Shown here: one piece after another, positions 19,388-29,873 of the stretch
Position numbering within the stretch: the stretch's first letter is position 1
Layout: each line of letters opens with the position of its first letter
From: Oceanicaulis sp. HTCC2633
GTDB taxonomy: Bacteria > Pseudomonadota > Alphaproteobacteria > Caulobacterales > Maricaulaceae
DNA: 64,000 nt
Direction: 5' to 3'
Assembly (NCBI RefSeq): GCF_000152745.1
Contig: NZ_CH672428.1
Coordinates: 554,916-618,915, forward strand
Translations under genes and position numbers: made by a program
The notes under the pieces: generated by a model
What the model saw: only the letters and a program-made list of their open reading frames with translations
Told to the model about the DNA's origin: nothing
The model's database searches: none

Positions 19388-20331
19388 ATGAGCGAAGGCC
19401 CTGAGACACCCGCCTCCTCCTCGACAGCAAACGGGCTGACAATTGGCCGGCTCTTCACCGGCATGGCGATGTTCGGCTCGGCGACACCGGTCAGCAAGAT
19501 CGTCACCCAGGCGGCGCCGGTCTTCATCGCCTCACTCTTCCGGGTCGGGCTCGGCGCGTTGTTTCTGGCGCCCGCCGCCTGGTTCAAGCGCGAGGAAATC
19601 TACAAGATCAGTCGCGGAGACTGGGTCCGCATCGGTCTGATCGCGGTTTTCGGATGGTCGGATTCTCCGCCTTCATGCTCTACGGCATGCGCCTCGCCTC
19701 AGGTGTTACGGGCGCCATCGTGATGAGCACGACGCCCGCCGTCACCGCAGCCGCCTCCATGCTGTTTCTGGGCGACCAGGCCAGCTGGCGGAAGCTGAGC
19801 GCCATCGCCCTCGCCGTTCTGGGCGTCTTGATCCTGCAGCTCGGCGCCTCCCTGAACGAGACAGAAGGCGCGCTTCTGGGCGGCGCTCTGGTATTCGCGG
19901 CCGTGTGCTGTGAAAGCACCTACACGCTGGTGGGCAAGACCCTGACCCGGTCCATCGATCCGCTGCTGGTGACGTTTCTCGCCTCCGCCCTCTCCATCCC
20001 GCTCTTCATCCCGCTCGCAATCTGGCAATGGCCGAACTTCACGCCGCAGGATTTTGACGCCGGGGTGTGGACCGCCTTGATCTGGTATGGCGTGGGCACG
20101 CTCGCCCTTGGCAGCTGGCTCTGGTATGCGGGCGTTCAGAAAGCCGAGGGCTCAACGGCGGCCGCCTTCATGGGCGTAATGCCCGTCTCGGCGCTGGTCC
20201 TGTCCTACATTCTGCTGGGTGAAGCGTTCCGCTGGATCCATCTCGCAGGCTTCGCCGTGGTCTTTGCCGGCGTCCTGTTGATGAGCTGGGAGCACGCCAG
20301 AATGTCCAAGCAGGATACGGATGAGAGCTGA
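19388..20331 (+). pseudogene. EamA/DMT-family transporter, frameshifted
   Basis: Two overlapping frames together make one drug/metabolite transporter of about 314 residues with ten expected spans and two EamA repeats. The first frame (from the ATG at 19388) runs well to ...RIGLIAVFG near 19652. The matching continuation MVGFSAFMLYGMRLASG starts at 19654 in a different frame and runs to the TGA at 20331. One missing base around 19650-19656 would rejoin them. This is either a true recent frameshift or a sequence error; the downstream part shows no other damage, which favours a recent event or error. It is the only plus-strand gene between proS and nuoA. Confidence 0.75.
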
Positions 20332-20333
20332 GC

Positions 20334-20690
20334 CTATTCGTACTCGACGAATTGCGGTCCCCAGGGCAGAGCATCCAGACTGATCAGCCCGAACTCCAGG
20401 ATGCAGAACAGCACCAGCCAGACCCCGGCTGCGAGAACGGCGGCGAGCCACATCTTCTCCTTGATGCGGGGTGACACCGGCGCGCCCGGCTCTGAGCCTT
20501 CAACGATCTCGCCATCCTCGAACTGTCCGCGCACCTGAAGCGGCAGCGAGCCGAGAAACAGCATCCACCAGGAAATGAGATAGATAACAACGCCCGTCAC
20601 GATCCCGACGCCACGATCGGGCAGGAAGCCCTGGGCGATCCAGATCACGAAGACGAAGCCCAGAAGGGCGTATTCGGCGATCCGTCTCAA
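20334..20690 (-). CDS. DUF1467 family membrane protein
   Basis: A 118-residue protein with two spans, about 7-45 (one or two segments, including the WWMLFLGSLPLQVRGQ turn) and about 82-103. The WW-LFLGSLPLQVRGQFEDGEIVEGSEPGAP segment is the hallmark of DUF1467, a family largely confined to alphaproteobacteria with no known function. It is commonly found next to mce and proS, as here. The stop codon is convergent with, and only two bases from, the transporter stop. Its start overlaps the mce stop by four bases, so it is translated with mce. Confidence 0.85.
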   Translation of the reverse strand: MRRIAEYALLGFVFVIWIAQGFLPDRGVGIVTGVVIYLISWWMLFLGSLPLQVRGQFEDGEIVEGSEPGAPVSPRIKEKMWLAAVLAAGVWLVLFCILEFGLISLDALPWGPQFVEYE

Positions 20691-21127
20691 TGACCGCCCT
20701 CACCTTCGTAAAGCGCCGGGTCCTGCATCAGCTCAACCAGCACCCCGCCCGTATCCTTGGGATGGACGAAGATCACCGGTACGCCATGGGCGCCAATATA
20801 GGGTTCGCCCGTGCCCAGCACGCTCGCGCCGCGCTCCACCATGGCGTCGCGGGCCTTGATGATGTCAGCGACCTCGAAACACATATGGTGCTGGCCGCCC
20901 TTGGGGTTCTTCTCGAGAAACTTGTGGATCGGGCTCTGATCGCCCAGAGGCTCGATTAGCTCGATCTGCATGTTCGGCAGCGTCACGAAGACGACGCGAA
21001 CGCCCAAGTGCGGGAAATCCTTGGCCTCGGTCCGATCGGTGACGCCATACAGGTCAGCATAGACCTTGGCGGCCGCTTCAACGTCCGGCGTCGCCACGCC
21101 CACATGGTTCAAACGTCCAAGCTTCAT
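20687..21127 (-). CDS. mce: Methylmalonyl-CoA epimerase
   Basis: A 146-residue VOC-fold metalloenzyme that interconverts (R)- and (S)-methylmalonyl-CoA in propionyl-CoA breakdown. It has the paired beta-alpha-beta-beta-beta modules and the metal ligands expected for the family: His in LNHVGVATPD, His in GGQHHMCFEV, and Glu near the C-terminus in GVLVELMQ. I start at the ATG with GGGGAG six bases upstream rather than the GTG one codon earlier. It sits between rnj and DUF1467; the mutase genes are not in this window. Confidence 0.92.
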   Translation of the reverse strand: MKLGRLNHVGVATPDVEAAAKVYADLYGVTDRTEAKDFPHLGVRVVFVTLPNMQIELIEPLGDQSPIHKFLEKNPKGGQHHMCFEVADIIKARDAMVERGASVLGTGEPYIGAHGVPVIFVHPKDTGGVLVELMQDPALYEGEGGH

Positions 21128-21141
21128 CACAGGCTCCCCGA

Positions 21142-22812
21142 TCAGGCGGTCAATACAATGGCTTCCACATGGGGTTTCTTGCCCCAGATGCGACTGGCTT
21201 CACGACGCACGCCACGTCGAATGGCTTCCTCAACCGCAGCCGGGTCACGCCGGTCCCGGCGATCCAGACGCTTGAAGGCAGCCTCGGCGGCTTCGGCCAG
21301 ATCATCGAGGAAGTCATCGAGATCGTATTCATAGGTCGAAGCCACGCCCATGGCGCGCACATCGATCTCAGACACCAGATTGCCGTCGGCCAGCACTGCC
21401 GCCACGGTCAGATGGCCGTTATAGGCCATGCGGCGGCGTTCCTTGATGGACTCTGCATCCGCATCGACCAGGAAATTGCCGTCCACATGCATGCGGCCCG
21501 CCGGGGCTTCATCCACGATGGACGCGCCGTCCTGGGTGATGCGGATGATCGAACCATTGCGCGGGACGATGGCGTTGGGCACCTGAAGGTCGCGCGCCAG
21601 CTGGGCATGTTCGACCAGATGGCGATATTCGCCGTGCACCGGGATGGCGGTCCTGGGCTTCGCCCAGGCGTACATCTGGCGCAGCTCGTCGCGGCACGGG
21701 TGGCCGGAGACGTGAATATGCTCGTCACGCTCGGTGATGATCTTCACGCCTCGCTCGGCCAGCCGGTTCATCAGGTCAAAGATGCCGCGCTCATTGCCCG
21801 GTATGATCCGGGATGAGAAAATCACGCTGTCACCCTTATTGAGCGTGACATTGCGATGCGAGCCTTCAGCAATGCGCGACAGCGCCGCACGCGGCTCGCC
21901 CTGGGAACCCGTGCACAGGAGCAGCACCTTGTCGGGCGGGAAATAGCCGATTTCCTCTTCCTCGATGAAGGGCTGGCAATCGGCCAGAAGGCCCACCGCT
22001 TTCGCGGCCTGGGTCATGCGGTGCATGGATCGACCGACAAGGCAGACACGGCGGCCATTGGCTTCGCCGGCGCGGATCGCGGTTTCGAGCCGGGCGACAT
22101 TGGAGGCGAAGGCGGCAATGGCGACGCGGCCTTCCTGTTGTCCGACGAGTTCAATGAGATTGTCGCGCACATCGGCTTCAGAGCCGGACTCGCCCTCGGT
22201 GAAGACATTGGTGCTGTCACACACCATCGCCATCACGCCCTCTTCACCAGCCGCTTCCAGAGCGGCCACATCGGTGGAGTTGCCAATCAGGGGTTCAGGG
22301 TCGATCTTCCAGTCGCCAGTGTGCAAGACCGTGCCGACCGGGGTGCGGATGATCAGGCCGTTGGGTTCGGGAATGGAGTGGGTCAGCGTCACCAGCTGCA
22401 TGTCGAACGGGCCGAGCTCGAACCGCGAATGCAGGCCGATCTCGTGCAATTCCGCTTCGCCCAGCAAGCCGTGTTCGGCCAGCCGGTCGCGCATCAGCCA
22501 GGCGGTAAAGGGCGTGGCGTAGATCGGGCATTCAAGCTGTCGCCACAGATGCGCCACTGCGCCCATATGGTCTTCATGGGCGTGGGTCAGAACAATGCCC
22601 AAGAGCTGGTGCTTGCGTTCAACGATGAAGCGCGGATCCGGCGTGATGATATCGACGCCCGGCGTGGTCAGATCGCCAAAGGTCACGCCGCAATCGACGA
22701 TGATCCATTTGCGGTCTTCTTCAGGTCCGAACCCGTAAAGGTTCAGATTCATGCCGATCTCGCCCGAACCGCCCAGCGGTACGAAATAGAGTGCGTTGTC
22801 GTCCTGGGTCAC
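21142..22812 (-). CDS. rnj: RNase J family ribonuclease
   Basis: A 556-residue metallo-beta-lactamase/beta-CASP nuclease. The zinc motif HAHEDH falls at residues 77-82, further metal ligands lie in [10 protein letters not shown] and CDSTN, and the C-terminal beta-CASP part ends in the family's small C-terminal domain. In alphaproteobacteria RNase J works as a 5'-to-3' exonuclease in mRNA turnover and rRNA maturation, alongside RNase E. It starts at a GTG that overlaps the coaX stop as GTGA. Confidence 0.93.
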   Translation of the reverse strand: MTQDDNALYFVPLGGSGEIGMNLNLYGFGPEEDRKWIIVDCGVTFGDLTTPGVDIITPDPRFIVERKHQLLGIVLTHAHEDHMGAVAHLWRQLECPIYATPFTAWLMRDRLAEHGLLGEAELHEIGLHSRFELGPFDMQLVTLTHSIPEPNGLIIRTPVGTVLHTGDWKIDPEPLIGNSTDVAALEAAGEEGVMAMVCDSTNVFTEGESGSEADVRDNLIELVGQQEGRVAIAAFASNVARLETAIRAGEANGRRVCLVGRSMHRMTQAAKAVGLLADCQPFIEEEEIGYFPPDKVLLLCTGSQGEPRAALSRIAEGSHRNVTLNKGDSVIFSSRIIPGNERGIFDLMNRLAERGVKIITERDEHIHVSGHPCRDELRQMYAWAKPRTAIPVHGEYRHLVEHAQLARDLQVPNAIVPRNGSIIRITQDGASIVDEAPAGRMHVDGNFLVDADAESIKERRRMAYNGHLTVAAVLADGNLVSEIDVRAMGVASTYEYDLDDFLDDLAEAAEAAFKRLDRRDRRDPAAVEEAIRRGVRREASRIWGKKPHVEAIVLTA

Positions 22813-23603
22813 TCTGCGTGCATCCCCTCGCCTTGCGGCGCATTGCGTTTCCAGATTTCCAGGAGGCCCCGCATGGTCAGGTCGGGGTCGTAATGGTCGA
22901 TCGTCCGGGCTGCGCCCTCGAACAGGGAGACAACGCCGCCGGTTGCTATAACAGTCATGGGTTGGCCGTACTCGGCTTTCAGCCGCGTCACAAGCCCATC
23001 AATGAGATCGACATAGCCCCAGAACACACCCGACTGCATGGCGCCGACCGTATCCTTGCCCATAACCCGTTGAGGTTTCTCGATAGCGATGCGCGGCAGG
23101 CGCGCTGCAGCCTGGTGCAGCGCCTGCATGGACAGGTTGATCCCCGGGGCGATGACGCCGCCTTCGAAATTGCCGTCCGCCGACACAACGTCGAATGTGG
23201 TGGCGGTCCCGGAGTCCACAATGATCATCGCGCCGTCATAGACGACGCGGCCGCCAAGCGCGTTCACCAGACGGTCCGCACCCGCCTCTTCCGGACGCGG
23301 CAGGTTCACCCCCACGCCCAAATCCACATGCGCATCCCCCACCACGACTGGCTCCGAGCCGATATAGCGACGCGCCAGATTGCGCAGGTTGAACAGCGAT
23401 TGCGGCACCACCGAGGAGATCACGCACCCCTTCAGGTCCTCAAGACTAAGCCCCTGGAGTTGAAGCAATTGCTGCAGCCAGACCGCATACTCATCCGCTG
23501 TGCGCGTGGAATAGGTGGCGGTGCGCCATTGCGCGCGCCAGCCAGCGCCGTCATGCACCGCGAACAGGGTGTTGGTGTTGCCGCAGTCGATCGCGAGAAG
23601 CAT
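22809..23603 (-). CDS. coaX: CoaX, type III pantothenate kinase
   Basis: A 264-residue enzyme of the ASKHA fold that phosphorylates pantothenate, the first step of CoA synthesis. The N-terminal phosphate loop [18 protein letters not shown] has the catalytic Asp at residue 6. [17 protein letters not shown] contains the GxDR motif, and [15 protein letters not shown] supplies the second phosphate motif. The type III enzyme is the usual one in this lineage. It is co-transcribed with birA upstream and rnj downstream. Confidence 0.95.
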   Translation of the reverse strand: MLLAIDCGNTNTLFAVHDGAGWRAQWRTATYSTRTADEYAVWLQQLLQLQGLSLEDLKGCVISSVVPQSLFNLRNLARRYIGSEPVVVGDAHVDLGVGVNLPRPEEAGADRLVNALGGRVVYDGAMIIVDSGTATTFDVVSADGNFEGGVIAPGINLSMQALHQAAARLPRIAIEKPQRVMGKDTVGAMQSGVFWGYVDLIDGLVTRLKAEYGQPMTVIATGGVVSLFEGAARTIDHYDPDLTMRGLLEIWKRNAPQGEGMHAE

Positions 23604-23626
23604 GGAAGGCTCCTGAAGACGGCGCG

Positions 23627-24376
23627 TCAGGACGGCGCGCCGGGAAAAAACACATCACCCGCCGAGATAAAGCGCCGGCCGCCATCTTTCAAATCAAGAC
23701 GCAGCGAGCCGTCCGGGCCGAGATCCGCGAAGACGCCTTCCAGCGTCTCGTGATCGAGCCGGACCACACAGCGCTCGCCCAGGCCATGAACCCGGGACAG
23801 CCAGGCTTCCCGGATCGGCGTGAAACCATCCTGGGCCCAGCGATTGAGCCAGTGGTCAAACCGTCGGGACAAGCGCTTCGCCGCGGTTTCGACACTGATG
23901 TCAGCGCCCTGGGCGCTCAAATCCGTTGCGGGTCGTTCTGAGTCTTCAGGATGGTGGGCGAGATTGATCCCGATCCCGACTGCAAGCCACAAGCCGCCAT
24001 GCGCGTGCTGGCCGGATTCGAGCAGGATGCCGCTGATCTTGCGCCCACCGACCAGAACGTCATTGGGCCATTTCAGACGGACCCGTTCGGGATCGATGAC
24101 GCTGGCGCACACATCGCCAACCGCCAGTGCGGCGGCGAAGGACAATTGCGCCGCGCGCGCCGGATCACAATCAAGCCGGTAGAGCCCGGTGGTGAAGAGA
24201 TTTCCGGTTTCGGACGCCCAGGGACGCCCGCGCCGACCGCGCCCGCTGCTCTGGCGGCGCGCAACGATCCACTGGGGACCGGTTGCGCCCGCGAGAGCCT
24301 GACGCTTGGCCTCCTCATTGGTGGAGTCCAGCGTCTCGTAATAGGCAATGGGCAGATCAGGCTGATTAGCCGCCAA
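23627..24376 (-). CDS. birA: BirA, biotin--[acetyl-CoA-carboxylase] ligase
   Basis: A 249-residue biotin protein ligase. The ATP and biotin loop is [26 protein letters not shown] (about residues 40-66), and the catalytic [20 protein letters not shown] follows. It has no N-terminal helix-turn-helix, so it is a monofunctional ligase and not a repressor. The frame begins at a TTG that overlaps the nuoN end by 11 bases, with a G-rich stretch upstream; no ATG or GTG fits ahead of the conserved YYETLDSTN. Confidence 0.92.
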   Translation of the reverse strand: MAANQPDLPIAYYETLDSTNEEAKRQALAGATGPQWIVARRQSSGRGRRGRPWASETGNLFTTGLYRLDCDPARAAQLSFAAALAVGDVCASVIDPERVRLKWPNDVLVGGRKISGILLESGQHAHGGLWLAVGIGINLAHHPEDSERPATDLSAQGADISVETAAKRLSRRFDHWLNRWAQDGFTPIREAWLSRVHGLGERCVVRLDHETLEGVFADLGPDGSLRLDLKDGGRRFISAGDVFFPGAPS

Positions 24377-25817
24377 TGCCCGCCCCGGCGTTCACCACGA
24401 GGGCGATGATGATGCCCACCACCGGCATGGATACCGCGATCAGAGCGGCGAGACGCGAGATGATGGCCGCGCCAGTCGGCGCCGGCAGGAAGTCGCCGGT
24501 CGGCTCGTCAAACCAGATCACCTTGATGACGCGCAGATAGTAGGCGATCGAGATGGTGGAGAAGATCACCGCCAGGATGACAAGCCAGATCAGGCCCGCC
24601 TGCACGGCGGCGTAGAACACGAAGAGCTTGCCGAAGAAGCCGATCATGAAGGGCATGCCGCCAATTGAGAACATCAGCGCGGTCATGGACCAGGCGAGCG
24701 CCGGACGGGTCTGGGAGAGGCCCGAGAGGTCCTCGATCCGTTCGACCATGCCTTCGGAACGACGCATGGACAGGATGACGGCGAACGCGCCGGCGACGCC
24801 GATCACATACAGCGTCATGTAGAACAGCACCGACCACAGGCCGAGCGCGGTGCCGGCGGACAGACCCACCAGTACATAGCCCATATTGCCGATGGAGGAG
24901 TAGCCCATCAGGCGCTTGATGTTCGATTGCATCAGCGCGCCGAAGGAGCCGAACGCCATCGACAGCACCGCCATCACCATGGTGACCTGCTGCCATTGCT
25001 CGGTCATCGGGCCGAAAGGCTCCATCAGAACGCGAGCCAGCAGCACCATGGCGGCGAGCTTCGGCGCGGTGGCGAAGAAGGCCGCGACCGGGGTTGGCGC
25101 GCCCTCATAGACGTCCGGGGTCCACATGTGGAACGGCGCGGCGGACACCTTGAAGGCAAGGCCGGCGACCACGAACACCAGACCGAACAGCAAGCCCAGA
25201 TTCTGGGAGCCCTCGGCAGCGGCGACCGCAATGGCGTCAAAGCTCGTGGAGCCCGAGAAACCATAGACCAGCGAAGAGCCGTACAGCAGCAGACCCGAGC
25301 TGAGCGCACCCAGCACGAAGTATTTCAGGCCGGCCTCGGACGCTCGCAGGGAGTCGCGGTTGAAGGCGGCGAGGACGTACAGCGCCAGTGATTGCAGCTC
25401 AAGACCCAGATAGAGGGTGATGAGATCGTTCGCCGAGACCATGAAGCTCATGCCGAGCACGGCGAGCGTCACAAGGACCGGGAATTCAAATCGCGCGAGC
25501 TGTTCGGTGCGCAGGTAATGTCCGGCAAGCACCAGCGCGACCGCACCGGCGAGATAGACCGCCGTCTTGGCGTACATGGCGAAGGAGTCGAGCACGAAGG
25601 CGCCGTGGAAGGCGGTTCCGCCCGGCCCTTGCGCCATCCAGACCGACAGGCCAGCGGCAAGGATCAGCAGCGCCGTCGCCAGCGTCATGATGCGTTGTGC
25701 GGCCTTCTCTTCACCCTTGGTGTAGACCCCGATCAGCAGAAGCGCCATCGCGCCGACGGCGAGCACCAGCTCCGGCGTCAGCAATTGAAGGTCAGCGAGC
25801 AGCGTCGAAACAGTCAT
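24366..25817 (-). CDS. nuoN: NuoN, NADH-quinone oxidoreductase subunit N
   Basis: A 483-residue antiporter-like membrane subunit with about 14 spans, one of three proton-pumping modules of complex I. Conserved features include FMVSANDLITLYLGLELQSLALYVLAA with the essential Glu, FKVSAAPFHMWTPDVYEGAPTP and the central Lys region SNIKRLMGYSSIGNMGYVLVG. It is the last nuo gene of the operon and overlaps birA. Confidence 0.97.
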   Translation of the reverse strand: MTVSTLLADLQLLTPELVLAVGAMALLLIGVYTKGEEKAAQRIMTLATALLILAAGLSVWMAQGPGGTAFHGAFVLDSFAMYAKTAVYLAGAVALVLAGHYLRTEQLARFEFPVLVTLAVLGMSFMVSANDLITLYLGLELQSLALYVLAAFNRDSLRASEAGLKYFVLGALSSGLLLYGSSLVYGFSGSTSFDAIAVAAAEGSQNLGLLFGLVFVVAGLAFKVSAAPFHMWTPDVYEGAPTPVAAFFATAPKLAAMVLLARVLMEPFGPMTEQWQQVTMVMAVLSMAFGSFGALMQSNIKRLMGYSSIGNMGYVLVGLSAGTALGLWSVLFYMTLYVIGVAGAFAVILSMRRSEGMVERIEDLSGLSQTRPALAWSMTALMFSIGGMPFMIGFFGKLFVFYAAVQAGLIWLVILAVIFSTISIAYYLRVIKVIWFDEPTGDFLPAPTGAAIISRLAALIAVSMPVVGIIIALVVNAGAGIGG

Positions 25818-25829
25818 GTCCTGTCCTTG

Positions 25830-27377
25830 CTAGTGCGCAGCGGTTTCAGCCGGAGCGGCGTCGGCGGCGGGCGCCTCCACCGTCTGCGCGGACTGGTAGT
25901 GCTGAATGAGTTGGTCCACGGAAGCGCGGGTGGTGTCGGTGATCGGCGTCGAGAAGAAACCGAAATACACCGCCAGAACCGCCAGAACGCCCAGATTGAT
26001 CCATTCACGGGCATTCAGATCGGTGGCGGCTTCAAGCTTGGGATTGGTGACCACGCCGAACACGACCTTCTTGTAGGCGACCAGCATGTAGACCGCCGAG
26101 AAGATCACGCCGAGCGCTGCGCCTGCTGCGACGCGGGGGTCCACCTGGAAGGCGCCCGTCATGGTCATGATCTCGCCGATGAAGCCCGACGTGCCCGGCA
26201 GGCCCACATTGGCCATGGCGAACAGACCGAAGACCGCAGCATAGACCGGCATCTTGTGCACCAGACCGCCATAGAAGGAGATCTCGCGGGTGTGGAAACG
26301 GTCATAGATCACGCCGATGCACAGGAAGAGCGCAGCGGAGATGACGCCGTGGCTGAGCATCTGGAAGATCGCGCCCTGAACGCCAAGCTCGGTCATCGTG
26401 AAGATGCCCAGGGTCACAAAACCCATGTGCGCGACAGAGGAATAGGCGATCAGCTTCTTGATGTCGGTCTGGCGGAACGCGATCAGCGAGGTGACCACGA
26501 TCGCGATGATTGACAGGATGAACACCATCGGCGCGAAGAACTCGCTGGCGTTGGGGAACATCGGGATCGAGAAGCGCAGGAAACCGTAACCGCCAAGCTT
26601 CAGCAGGATGCCCGCGAGGATCACGGAGCCCGCCGTGGGCGCCTGCACGTGGGCGTCCGGCAGCCAGGTGTGCACCGGCCACATGGGCATCTTCACCGCG
26701 AAGGAGGCGAAGAAGGCCAGCCACAGCCAGGTCTGCAGGTCACGCGCGAAGGGATGCGCCAGCAGCACCTCGATATCGGTGGTGCCCACCTGGGTGAACA
26801 TCACGATCATCGCGGCCAGCATCAGCACCGAGCCGAGGAAGGTGTAGAGGAAGAACTTGAACGCCGCATAGATCCGGTTCTGACCGCCCCAGACGCCGAT
26901 GATCAGGAACATCGGGATCAGCGAGCCTTCGAAGAAGATGTAGAACAGGAACATGTCGAGCGCGCAGAACACGCCGATGACTAGCGTTTCCAGCAGCAGG
27001 AAGGCGGCCATGTAATCGGCGACGCGCTTGTCCAGCTTCCAGCTCGACAGGATGCAGATCGGCAGGAGGAACGCCGTCAGCACCACGAACAGCACCGAAA
27101 TGCCGTCCACGCCCATCTTGTAGGAAATGCCGAGCGCCGGCAGCCAGGGCAGGCTTTCGACAAACTGGAAACCGGCCTGACCGGCGTCGAATTCCACCAG
27201 CATCAGAAGCGACAGGGCGAAGACAAAGAGCGTCACGAACAGCGCGATGCCCTTGGCGTTCCGGTCCAGCACTGCGCGCTCCTCGCTACGCATCAGGGCG
27301 CGCAGCAAGAGGATCGCGACCGCCCCGAGGGCCGGCAGGAAAGTGATGGCGGAGAGGATGGGAAGTTGACCCAGCAT
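25830..27377 (-). CDS. nuoM: NuoM, NADH-quinone oxidoreductase subunit M
   Basis: A 515-residue antiporter-like subunit of complex I with about 14 spans. The proton-path residues lie in [28 protein letters not shown] (Glu), [31 protein letters not shown] and [21 protein letters not shown] (Lys). The C-terminus has a short Ala-rich tail outside the membrane. It lies between nuoL and nuoN with gaps of 6 and 12 bp. Confidence 0.97.
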   Translation of the reverse strand: MLGQLPILSAITFLPALGAVAILLLRALMRSEERAVLDRNAKGIALFVTLFVFALSLLMLVEFDAGQAGFQFVESLPWLPALGISYKMGVDGISVLFVVLTAFLLPICILSSWKLDKRVADYMAAFLLLETLVIGVFCALDMFLFYIFFEGSLIPMFLIIGVWGGQNRIYAAFKFFLYTFLGSVLMLAAMIVMFTQVGTTDIEVLLAHPFARDLQTWLWLAFFASFAVKMPMWPVHTWLPDAHVQAPTAGSVILAGILLKLGGYGFLRFSIPMFPNASEFFAPMVFILSIIAIVVTSLIAFRQTDIKKLIAYSSVAHMGFVTLGIFTMTELGVQGAIFQMLSHGVISAALFLCIGVIYDRFHTREISFYGGLVHKMPVYAAVFGLFAMANVGLPGTSGFIGEIMTMTGAFQVDPRVAAGAALGVIFSAVYMLVAYKKVVFGVVTNPKLEAATDLNAREWINLGVLAVLAVYFGFFSTPITDTTRASVDQLIQHYQSAQTVEAPAADAAPAETAAH

Positions 27378-27383
27378 GAGACC

Positions 27384-29552
27384 CTACGCTCCAGCGCCAG
27401 CGATCAGCCACAGGGCCAGGACAAGGACCCCGATGAGCATCACGAATGCATAGTGATAGAGATAGCCGCTCTGCAGCTTGGCGATACGGCGGGCCGAGGA
27501 CATCGCCGTGGCGGCGATGCCGTTCGGACCCAGCCCGTCGATGATCTTCTGGTCGCCGAACTTCCAGAACACATCGCCGAGCACGCGCGTCGCACGCACG
27601 AAAGTGGCGTTATAGAGCTCGTCGAAATACCACTTGTTGGACAGGAAGCGGTGCAGCGGACCATTGTTCGCGGCGATCCGGCGCGGCAGTTCGGGATTGG
27701 CCATATAGAAGTACCAGGCCAGAACGAAACCGAGCAGCGTCACCACGAACGGGCTGAACAGCACCCAGGTCGGCGGATGGTGGCCATGATGCTCACCCTC
27801 GGCACCTTCGCCATGATCATCGGCCCCGGCGGCGGCATGGCTGTCGCCATGCGCGTCCGCGGCTTCGACCGCATGCTCCTGAGCCGCCTGAGCCTCATCC
27901 TCGGACATGGCCGCTTCCAGCGATGCGGCTTCCGCTTCGCTCAGCTCGACCCCGTGATCGGATGCATGGCTCTGGGCGTAATCCTCGACCAGATGACCGT
28001 AATTGCCCACAGCGTACGGACCCGCCGGCAGGCTCTCTTCCCAGAAGGTCAGAGCGCCCTTGCCCACGAAATCGGACTTGAAGGCCGCGCCGGCGAACAG
28101 GGCGCCGATCGCAAGGACCAGCAGCGGGATCAGCATGACCGGGCCGCTTTCATGGGCGTGCTTGAGCACTTCAGGCTCGCCCCGGTGCTTGCCGTGGAAG
28201 GTCATGAAGATCAGACGCCAGGAATAGAAGCTGGTCAGGCCGGCGGCGATGACGCCGATCCAGAAGGCGAACATGCCGAAGGCGACGCCGTCCTGGCCCA
28301 TCATGAAGGCTTCCTCGATGATCATGTCCTTCGAGTAGAAGCCCGCAAAGCCGATGCCCAGCAGCGGAATGCCCACACCTGTCAGCGCCAGCGTGCCGAT
28401 GATCATCATGATCCAGGTGATCGGCAGCAGCTTGTAGATGCCGCCCATATTGCGCATGTCCTGCTCGTCGTGCAGGCCGTGAATGACCGAGCCGGCGCCG
28501 AGGAAGAGCAACGCCTTGAAGAAGGCGTGCGTGAACAGGTGGAACATGGCCGCGGAATAGAGGCCCAGGCCCGCCGCGAAGAACATGTAGCCCAGCTGCG
28601 AACAGGTCGAATACGCGATCACGCGCTTGATGTCGTTCTGCGCCAGACCCACGGTCGCGGCGAACAGAGCCGTTGTCGCGCCAATGAAGGTGATGAAGGC
28701 GGAGGTGTTCGGCGCCAGCTCAAAAATGGCGTGCGCGCGACAGACCAGGAACACGCCAGCCGTCACCATGGTGGCGGCGTGGATCAGCGCGGACACAGGC
28801 GTGGGGCCTTCCATCGCGTCCGGCAGCCAGACGTGCAGGAAGAACTGGGCCGATTTGCCCATAGCGCCGATGAACAGCAGGAAGCCGATCAGCTCGAGCA
28901 CTTTGAAATTGATGCCGAAGAAGGCGATCGTCTCTTCCGCCATGGCCGGAACCTGGGCGAAAACGACGTCGAACTGCAGCGAACCGAAGACCAGATAGAT
29001 CGCCATGATGCCGAGCGCGAGGCCGAAATCGCCAACCCGATTGGTGACGAACGCCTTGATGGCGGCGCTGGTGGCGCTGTCCTTCTGATACCAGAAACCG
29101 ATCAGCAGATAGGAGGCGAGACCCACGCCTTCCCAGCCAAAGAACATCTGGATGAAGTTGTCCGCGGTCACCAGCGACAGCATGGCGAAGGTGAACAGCG
29201 ACAGATAGGAGAAGAATCGCGCGCGGTGCGGATCATGGGACATGTAGCCCCAAGAATAGACATGCACCAGCGAGGACACCGAGGTGATCACGACCAGCAT
29301 GACGGTCGACAGGGTGTCCAGGCGAATCGCCCAGTTGATCTCGAAATTGCCAACCGCCATCCATTGCGCCAGCTCGATGGTGCGGGCGTTGCCGCCCATC
29401 GCGACGTCAAAGAAAAGCGCAATGGAGCACAGGGCCGCAGCGATGGTGGCGCCGGTGGTGATGATCTGGGCCAGACGGTCCCCGATCTGCTTTTGCAGCA
29501 GACCGGCGATCGCAGCGGCCAGAAGCGGGGCGAAGACGACGATATAAGCCAT
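27384..29552 (-). CDS. nuoL: NuoL, NADH-quinone oxidoreductase subunit L
   Basis: A 722-residue antiporter-like subunit, longer than the usual 610-660. It has about 16 spans plus the amphipathic lateral helix that braces the membrane arm. Conserved elements are the FFGWEGVGLASYLLIGFWY Glu region, FLHVWLPDAMEGPTPVSALIHAATMVTAGVFLV and the Lys of NDIKRVIAYSTCSQLGYMF. The extra length is an Asp/Glu/Ala/His-rich insert at about residues 528-592, with clustered His near its end (HHGHH), before the lateral helix segment. It may be a flexible, possibly metal-binding loop. Confidence 0.96.
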   Translation of the reverse strand: MAYIVVFAPLLAAAIAGLLQKQIGDRLAQIITTGATIAAALCSIALFFDVAMGGNARTIELAQWMAVGNFEINWAIRLDTLSTVMLVVITSVSSLVHVYSWGYMSHDPHRARFFSYLSLFTFAMLSLVTADNFIQMFFGWEGVGLASYLLIGFWYQKDSATSAAIKAFVTNRVGDFGLALGIMAIYLVFGSLQFDVVFAQVPAMAEETIAFFGINFKVLELIGFLLFIGAMGKSAQFFLHVWLPDAMEGPTPVSALIHAATMVTAGVFLVCRAHAIFELAPNTSAFITFIGATTALFAATVGLAQNDIKRVIAYSTCSQLGYMFFAAGLGLYSAAMFHLFTHAFFKALLFLGAGSVIHGLHDEQDMRNMGGIYKLLPITWIMMIIGTLALTGVGIPLLGIGFAGFYSKDMIIEEAFMMGQDGVAFGMFAFWIGVIAAGLTSFYSWRLIFMTFHGKHRGEPEVLKHAHESGPVMLIPLLVLAIGALFAGAAFKSDFVGKGALTFWEESLPAGPYAVGNYGHLVEDYAQSHASDHGVELSEAEAASLEAAMSEDEAQAAQEHAVEAADAHGDSHAAAGADDHGEGAEGEHHGHHPPTWVLFSPFVVTLLGFVLAWYFYMANPELPRRIAANNGPLHRFLSNKWYFDELYNATFVRATRVLGDVFWKFGDQKIIDGLGPNGIAATAMSSARRIAKLQSGYLYHYAFVMLIGVLVLALWLIAGAGA

Positions 29553-29561
29553 GACCGTGCG

Positions 29562-29873
29562 TTAGCCCTTCATCAGGTTGACGTCGTCAACCGCGATGTC
29601 GCCGCGGTTGCGGAAGAAGACGACGAGGATGGCGAGACCGACCGCGGCCTCGGCGGCGGCGACGGTCAGGATGAACATGGCGAACACCTGGCCGGTGAGG
29701 TCTCCGAGATGAGCGGAGAAGGCGACCATGTTGATGTTCACCGACAACAGGATGAGCTCGATCGACATCAGGAGGATGATGACGTTCTTGCGGTTCACGA
29801 AGATCCCGAACACCCCGATGGTGAACAGGATCGCCGCCAGGGCGAGGTAGTGACCCAATCCGATTTCAAGCAT
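29562..29873 (-). CDS. nuoK: NuoK, NADH-quinone oxidoreductase subunit K
   Basis: A 103-residue membrane subunit with three spans. The two buried Glu of the proton path are in [13 protein letters not shown] and [13 protein letters not shown]. It belongs to the membrane arm of complex I next to NuoJ and NuoN. Its ATG overlaps the nuoJ stop by one base. Confidence 0.97.
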   Translation of the reverse strand: MLEIGLGHYLALAAILFTIGVFGIFVNRKNVIILLMSIELILLSVNINMVAFSAHLGDLTGQVFAMFILTVAAAEAAVGLAILVVFFRNRGDIAVDDVNLMKG

